From NCBI GenBank assembly GCA_963920635.1, contig OY987299.1, positions 128,771,373-128,835,372 of the forward strand: a stretch of DNA of 64,000 bases, in the 5' to 3' direction. Made by a program: the position numbers and the translations under genes. The stretch is from Pseudeuparius sepicola. Lineage: Eukaryota; Arthropoda; Insecta; Coleoptera; Anthribidae. Below the pieces are notes generated by a model that saw only the letters and a program-made list of their open reading frames with translations, ran no database searches and was not told the origin of the DNA. Numbering within the stretch: the first letter of the stretch is position 1; each line of letters starts with the position of its first letter. Positions 58,579 through 64,000 of this stretch are shown one piece after another.

Positions 58579-58906
58579 TACCTATGATGAACTTTACTAT
58601 CAATGTCAAGATCAGGTCTTTATCGAAATTCGGATTAATGGTCATGTAAAACTGATTAATAAAAACAATGATTATGTTTTTACAAATTCCCTTTTTTCTA
58701 ACAACATTCTAGACACACATCATACTTTTGACACTGAAGATGGTTTTAATGCGTTGCATTTATGTAATAAAGGTAAACGTTTGGATTTTTTAGAAATTTT
58801 AGAAATTTTTGGAGCAGTAAAGGATCCTGATGTTGTTTGTCTGAACAATAATATCAATCTTGACTTAAATAATTTTCTAAATTTGTTTAGCAATTTGACT
58901 TCCTAA
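58579..58906 (+). pseudogene. Penelope-like element C-terminal coding tail
   Basis: The frame contains FIEIRINGHVKLINKNNDYV, then a SLFSNNILDTHHTFD string, NALHLCNKGKRLDFLEILEI and an Asn-Leu tail. In Penelope-like and related retroelement proteins the GIY-YIG endonuclease is followed by an Asn/Ser-x-x-Ala-x-x-Ile/Leu-x-x-x-x-His-x-Phe block, then Leu-His-x-x-x-Lys-Gly-x-x-Leu-x-x-Leu-Glu-x-x-Glu-Ile. The second half matches well. The reverse transcriptase and most of the nuclease are missing, and a CAGGGTG repeat end abuts the left edge. It is a 5'-truncated copy, as is usual for retrotransposition. Confidence 0.6.
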
Positions 58907-59329
58907 TATATGTTTAATTACCTTTTAATAATAATTATCATTATACCTTCAAATTCAACTAAATGCCTATAATATGTCAATGTTATGCATTGTCATTCTT
59001 TAAAAATCTTATTTATAAACGTATACACTTATAATTAACTTTTACACAAAACTTCAGGCAGTATAGCTGGCTTTTCCCATTCCGTTCAAAAACCAACCAC
59101 AGCAAACAGATACATTATTGTCTCGTCGCAGTACTCGCACAACTATATCAGTTATAGGCGGGGAGCTGAGTGACAGAAAAATGCAACAGTTTTAGAAAGG
59201 CTGGTTTTTTGATACAGTGTAGTATTTAGGGTGTATAAGAATAGCCAGCCAGTTTCGTTAGCGTTTGGCGCAGGGGCGGCTTCAAAGTTGTAAAAGAACC
59301 AATTAGGGGAAATCCGGCTGTGATGGCAT

Positions 59330-59735
59330 ACTGGCTATGATGGCATACTGTCATTTTCTCAAATCCTATTGCGTTAGGAACGACACAATAGGCAACCAAC
59401 AATTCATTTGGTTAGTTTCTATTCAATGTTCAACGGGTTCGTGTCGTTGCCCCTGTTTTTTTTGAAGGTAAACTAAAAAACGTATTTATCAGTGATTGGA
59501 AAACATATTTTTGGGTAAGTAAATATCCTATTATTTGATATAGCAATGGAAAAATTTGAAGTTTTCGTGATATACGGGTAAAGTGATATCCTAACCTCAA
59601 ATTGCCATGTGGCAGCAAGCGTTAGGTGTGTTCCATTTTTTTGTTTGGTGTGGTTTGTTCAGGCATGTGGATTTGGTTATGATGGCACACTATACCAACA
59701 GATATGATGGCATATAGACGAGTGTGCCATCATAC
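59330..59735. repeat. pogo-2 left subterminal iterons
   Basis: TATGATGGCATACT, TATGATGGCACACT, TATGATGGCATATA and one inverted GTGTGCCATCATAC occur between the terminus and the start codon. Inverted counterparts lie at 61060-61120. Confidence 0.75.
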
Positions 59736-59795
59736 ACGGAATAATATATTTTTTAAATTTATTCTTTTTTTTTTTTCAGATAAAAGCTTCAAGCT

Positions 59796-60945
59796 ATGGA
59801 TTCCCGTGACGGGCAAAGTCGAGGACAACGTCAAACGTGGTCTCAATTAGATATGCAGCATGCCATCGAAGCAGTGGTGTCAAAACAAATGGGTTGGCTC
59901 AAAGCTGCAAAAACATTTAATGTCCCAAAAAATACGCTAAGAAGACGGGTGCAAAATAAAAATAAAATATTAAAAGGAAATAACGTCGGTTTTTTGGGAG
60001 GTTCTGTACCGGTATTTTCAGAAGATATCGAAGCTGAGCTTGTTGGGCATGTTAAAGCTCTAGAAACTCGTTTTTTTGGGCTGACTTCCCGGGATCTAAG
60101 AAAACTTGCTTACCAATTGGCCAATAAATTGAATTTAAAGCACAAATTCAATAAAGAAAGTCAAATGGCGGGATGGGATTGGTTGCAGGGATTTCTAAAG
60201 CGAAATCCTACTATTAGTATTAGAACGCCAGAAGCAACGTCGTTGGCAAGAGCCCAGGCGTTTAACAAAGTTCAAATAACAGCCTACTTTAACAAACTTG
60301 AACAAGTCCTAAACGAATTCAACGAACACCGTGCAGTCCAAAATGGAGAAAATCTTGGCAACAAAGGGTCGAAAACAAGTGGGTACTTTGACAGCTGCAG
60401 AAAGAGGACAACATTTTACTATTGTGTGCTGCATGAATGCAATAGGCAATTTTCTTCCGTCGGCTCTTATTTTTCCCCGGAAAAACATGAAGGCTGAATT
60501 ACTAGATAAGGCTCCAACTAGTTCTGTGGGCTTTGCCCAAGATAAAGGCTATATGAATGGAGACACATTTTTATTGTGGGTCAAGCATTTCGTGAAGTAT
60601 GCCAATCCAAGTCCTGATAACAAAATTCTGCTATTATTGGATGGTCATGGTAGCCATAAACAATTAGTTAATTAATTTTGTTTTGCTTTCCACCACACTG
60701 TACTCACCGAGTACAGCCATTGGATATAGCATTTTATGGACCTTTGAGAACCTATTATAACCAGGCAGTGCGAAGATGGTTATCGGCTCATCCAGGACGT
60801 GGAATTACTCATTATCAAGTCGGTGAATTATTTAACGAAGCTTACTCTAAGGCCGCTAGTGTTTCCAACGCTCAAAGTGGCTTTTCAAAAACAGGAATGT
60901 CCTTTTAATAGTGATATTTTCATTATTTGCGAAATATGCGTTTAG
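59796..60945 (+). pseudogene. pogo transposase pseudogene lacking first catalytic Asp
   Basis: The first frame (59796 on) has a Psq-type helix-turn-helix (RQTWSQLDMQHAIEAVVSKQ to LRRRVQ) and a CENP-B-like region with LETRFFGLTSRDLRKLAYQL and WDWLQGFLKRNPTISIRTPE. Near 60330 the frame shifts directly into VQSKMEKILATKGRKQVGT. The block that normally stands between, with Tyr-Asn-x-Asp-Glu-Thr-Gly and the first catalytic Asp, is deleted. The second frame keeps LLLLDGHGSHK (second Asp) and ends at 60675. A third frame from 60678 keeps HRVQPLDIAFYGP (third Asp). A last shift near 60900 is needed for PFNSDIF. There is no PHD finger and no obvious intron. The product is inactive. Confidence 0.88.
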
Positions 60946-61059
60946 GTATTTATGATTCTATTAGGTTGTTAAATAAAAATATTGGAAAATTTTAAAATAA
61001 TTTTAATTAGCATATTTTCTTAGGACCTACAGAACTAAGATGGCGTACTAAAATACAGT

Positions 61060-61120
61060 ATGCCATCATAAACAGACGTGCATGCCATCATACCCGAAGG
61101 TCTGGTATGATGGCACACTA
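61060..61120. repeat. pogo-2 right subterminal iterons
   Basis: AGTATGCCATCATA, CATGCCATCATAC and TATGATGGCACACTA within 60 bp, matching the terminal sequence of the element. Confidence 0.75.
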
Positions 61121-61443
61121 AGGTAAAAAAAATATATATGTTGTTTTTGCAGTTCAAGTTTATAAGTAGCGTATTTATAAACGCTACACATAAATAGTAC
61201 AGTAAGGTTCTATCACTATGTTGTTTTAAAAGTTTCTATCTTTACTTGTTTTTAAATTATCGGCTGTTAAAAAAATGTATGCCATCACAGCCGGATCTCC
61301 CCTAGGTATGTCGCAACTGTTTTAGAAAATCTAAAACTAGGTTTATTTAGTAGCAAAACAACTAGACAACGATGTGAATGTAGTCAGCCTTGAGAATATT
61401 GCAACGGGCCGCGTCAGCAGCGCTTCAAACTCATAAAAATATA

Positions 61444-61999
61444 CAGGGTGTCTCACCACGAACTGCATCGATCGATATTTCAAGAAGTAAATATATATAT
61501 TTTTTTAAAATTTGGCAGCTGACCAATGTCAATAAGTACTTATCATTTAAAAAATTTTAAAAATGACGGCACTTCCGGTTATACCGAAAGTCGATGACAA
61601 CTTCGTTATTTTAAACGGAACACCCCATATTTTATTGCATTTTTGGATTCTACGGAAAATCCTAGGTACATTTTATGTATCATGTCCATACCTAAATTAA
61701 ACCGTTTCTGAGATATTTGCCATTTTAGTGAAAAAATTACAGATGCAGACCCGTACCTAATTGACAGTTTCTTCATAACGGCTACATATTTCTTAACGCG
61801 CTCTTGGCATTTTGCAGTTAAAGGCTTGGTGCAGAAAAATACTATAAAGAAAGTTTCCGATCTTGTACAGGGTGCCCACAAAAAATTATCCAAATATTAA
61901 TTCAAAAAATGCCAAAAACTCAAAATTTTCAACTAGAAACCCCCATTTTTTGTTGTAGCCGTATTCAGCACAAAAAATTAGGGCAATTAGGACACCCTG
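61444..61999. mobile_element. CAGGGTG-family element, copy 2
   Basis: CAGGGTGTCTCACCACG at the left and AGGACACCCTG at the right are both flanked by TA (61442-61443 and 62000-62001). It is the inverted homologue of 28130-28729. It is inserted exactly at the dyad TATA of the surrounding foldback, whose arms resume at TATTTTTTATGAGTTTG. No coding capacity; TA target and short ends suggest Tc1/mariner mobilisation. Confidence 0.8.
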
Positions 62000-62290
62000 T
62001 ATATTTTTTATGAGTTTGAAGCGCTGCTGACGCGGCCCGTTGCAATATTTTCAAGCCTGACTACATCCACATCGTTGTTTAGTTGTTTTGCTACTAAATA
62101 AACCAAGTTTTAGATTTTCTAAAACAGTTGCGACATACTTGTTTTTTTTTTACAACTTTGAAACCGTCCCTGCGCCAAACTCTAACGAAACTGGCTGACT
62201 GACGGTAGGCTATTCTTATACACCCTAAATACTACACTGTATCAAAAAACCAGCCTTCCTAAAACTGTTGCATTTTTTTTGTCACTCACC

Positions 62291-64000
62291 TCTCGGACTA
62301 TTAGCGCAAGTAGTATTTTGTCGATTTTGATTTTAGGTACCTACCTATTTATCTTGAAAGTTAAACTACCAACAATAAATTTAAAATACTCCTCGCACTC
62401 CTAAACGCTGTCCTTGGTTTCAGCGTGCCCCCGCAATCATAAAATATTCTCGAGAAAATTCCGTTCCGCCCCACCATAAATTTCCCCGATGCATAGAGAT
62501 ACGTTCCGCAGATGTTGATTTGTGCAGAAACTTAGTTCGGCGGAGATGTGGGGCCTGTGATTAATATTATTACTGAAAGTTTGTCTATGCCTTGCTGCAG
62601 ACTTCCGGCGTTACCCCCCGCGCGACCTCAAAGCGATGCGGCGCTCCCAAACTTCCAAGCAATAATTAAAATGGATGCCGCTATAAATACGTTACGCTCG
62701 CGTATTGTTGATGTTAGCCAAGTTCTAAATAATAATTGCTCCACTATCATCGATGGCGAAGTTGACATACTTACTGATTGTGGCTTTGAAGATTAAGTAT
62801 GTGCATACAGTGGTGTTATACTTAATAGACTGAAGTATCAAGGCCTACGACAAAAAGAGGCCATGGCGCACAAAAATCACGTGACCATCTTAGCCCGACG
62901 TTACATGTAATTTGTCACATAACTGAAAGCGGCAGCTTGGGTTTTGAGAAGTTTTAAATGTCTAAAGTGTTCGTTTATATTTTAGAAACAAGTTCGGGTT
63001 TGTGTATTTTGTATTGACCATTCACCTTGTGCGAAATAAATCAGTGTTGTATCGTACTCCAGGATTTTCGTTGTCGACCCACGCCCTGATACGGTTCCTA
63101 TTCGGCCTTTCGCGCTGCCGATCAACTGGGACCTCGTCAATATTTATAGTATACTGAGGTGAGTTTTCGTTTTTATTTCGTAAAAAATAACCTATTATAA
63201 ATACCAAATATTGGGTCTGTCTGTATATTATATTTATACATATTACAAAAGCCAGGAAGAAAGTGTCGCCATAACAAACATTTGTTTTGCCTCGGGATGA
63301 AAATTTCCACCAAAAATGGATTCGTCAAATCCCAACTGAGATTTAATTTCTAAAAAACCCTTAAGTATGTGTGGCTAACACATTTTCAAGAAAGTGATAC
63401 AATTAAAGTGGACAAATGTGTTGTGTGAGGAAAATAGCTATAGAGAATATCACCTAAGTTAAAGGAAGGTGATGTCCCAACAATTTTTGAGAATGTGCCA
63501 AAGTATTGTGAGTGCAGTGCCGTTTAACTCTCAGCCTAAAACAGCTGAAGCAGGTTGAAAATTTTGAAAAAACAATTAGAGAAAGCCTGGATGCACAAAC
63601 CAATAATGTAATAGATGAAAGAAAACTCGCTAAATTGTTACGAAATTTGCTTTTTCTACTTATCTCGAAAAATGCCTTTTATTATATAGGACTAAGTTGT
63701 TCACGTGACTACGCGATTATGCGTTAGCGCCATGGCCTGTCTTTATCGTTGGCCTCGACTGAAGTATATTATGATGTAATATTAAGTCTCCTGTGCAACC
63801 CTTTGACCCACATCGCCATACCACTGTAATGCCCAGACCAGAGCATAAGGCCAGAATATTTAAAACTATAATATTCCTACAGTATATCCTAGAGAGGCCC
63901 CAATATTCATATTCCTAAAACTTAAAACCATCCGTTCCTATGGAGATCTCCCGACCGCACGTGTCAAGGTTACACGCGGAACTCCAGAAGCAGATCAGCT
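62291..64000. other. no gene recognised
   Basis: A GC-richer stretch at 62390-62770 includes an 82-codon frame and the end of the window a 71-codon frame (63512-63727). Neither resembles a known family, and both lack splice-site support. Confidence 0.35.

Larger units (their letters stand above)
59306..61302 (+). mobile_element. pogo-like element 2 (1,997 bp)
   Basis: Begins GGGGAAATCCGGCTGTGATG and ends with the reverse complement of GGGGAGATCCGGCTGTGATG, with TA on both sides (59304-59305 and 61303-61304). The uninterrupted right arm of the surrounding foldback serves as an empty-site reference. It holds a broken transposase gene and about nine copies of TATGATGGCATACT-type iterons near the two ends. 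Confidence 0.93.
59162..62290. mobile_element. foldback element with two insertions
   Basis: The left end GAGCTGAGTGACAGAAAA and the right end, inverse of GAGGTGAGTGACAAAAAA, begin arms of about 285 bp. Shared strings include ATGCAACAGTTTTAG, CCAAACTCTAACGAAACTGG-like text and TGACGCGGCCCGTTGCAAT. The left arm is split by pogo-2 at 59306-61302. The dyad centre TATA is split by 61444-61999. With both removed, about 570 bp of near-perfect palindrome remain. The target duplication was not found. Confidence 0.85.

Noticed and set aside
62548..62796. 82-codon frame as a small host gene
   Set aside because: No domain, no conserved start context, located in a GC-rich island with other overlapping frames.

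Overview
The window looks like about 64 kb of AT-rich, gene-poor nuclear DNA from an insect. That rests on the mobile-element content (pogo, Tc1/mariner, hAT, THAP-containing elements, Penelope-like tails, TA-flanked CAGGGTG repeats) and on spliceosomal introns with GTAAGT donors. Some repeat types suggest a beetle or another large-genome insect, but I cannot fix the order. I found no intact host protein-coding gene. What can be supported is a dense, layered set of transposable elements separated by unique AT-rich DNA and short GC-richer islands.

Layout. 0-6 kb: a fragment resembling a type-B DNA polymerase (Polinton/virus-like), then a 1.6-kb non-autonomous element (family A) with arrays of small hairpins. 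6-7.4 kb: an element with a perfect 8-bp target duplication, GATC-motif arrays at both ends and one THAP-type first exon. 8-15.2 kb: a 2.4-kb direct tandem duplication with a third dispersed repeat at its junction. 15-22.4 kb: a hAT-like fragment, a broken THAP coding remnant, an element with arrays of GTTTTATA, a hammerhead-like hairpin, and a hAT element with perfect 8-bp target duplications. 22-31 kb: a foldback element, copies of a CAGGGTG repeat and a decayed Tc1 transposase. 31-34 kb: a 1.7-kb inverted-repeat element with a Cys-rich reading frame in its centre, itself inside another pair of inverted repeats. 33.8-39.2 kb: a three-level nest, family A interrupted by a CAGTG foldback, itself interrupted by a nearly intact pogo element that encodes a DDE transposase fused to a PHD finger. 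39-52 kb: hairpins, a mariner-type pseudogene, a second copy of the hAT element, truncated foldbacks, a tyrosine-recombinase-like fragment, a tRNA-derived unit and a 0.9-kb palindrome. 52.8-54.6 kb: a second nest (foldback, hAT MITE, 99-bp hairpin). 58-62.3 kb: a Penelope-like 3' coding tail, then a third nest, a foldback hit once in an arm by a second pogo element and once at its dyad centre by a CAGGGTG element. 62.3-64 kb: nothing recognised.

The elements do not form a pathway. Their relations are insertional, and the nests order the events: family A is older than the CAGTG foldback, which is older than pogo-1. Two features recur. Palindromic foldbacks are the favoured host sites for later insertions, often at TA dinucleotides near the loop. 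Several unrelated elements carry arrays of a short motif just inside their ends, the expected layout of transposase-binding sites. Coordinates of termini were read by eye from sequence; family names given as likely are inference.
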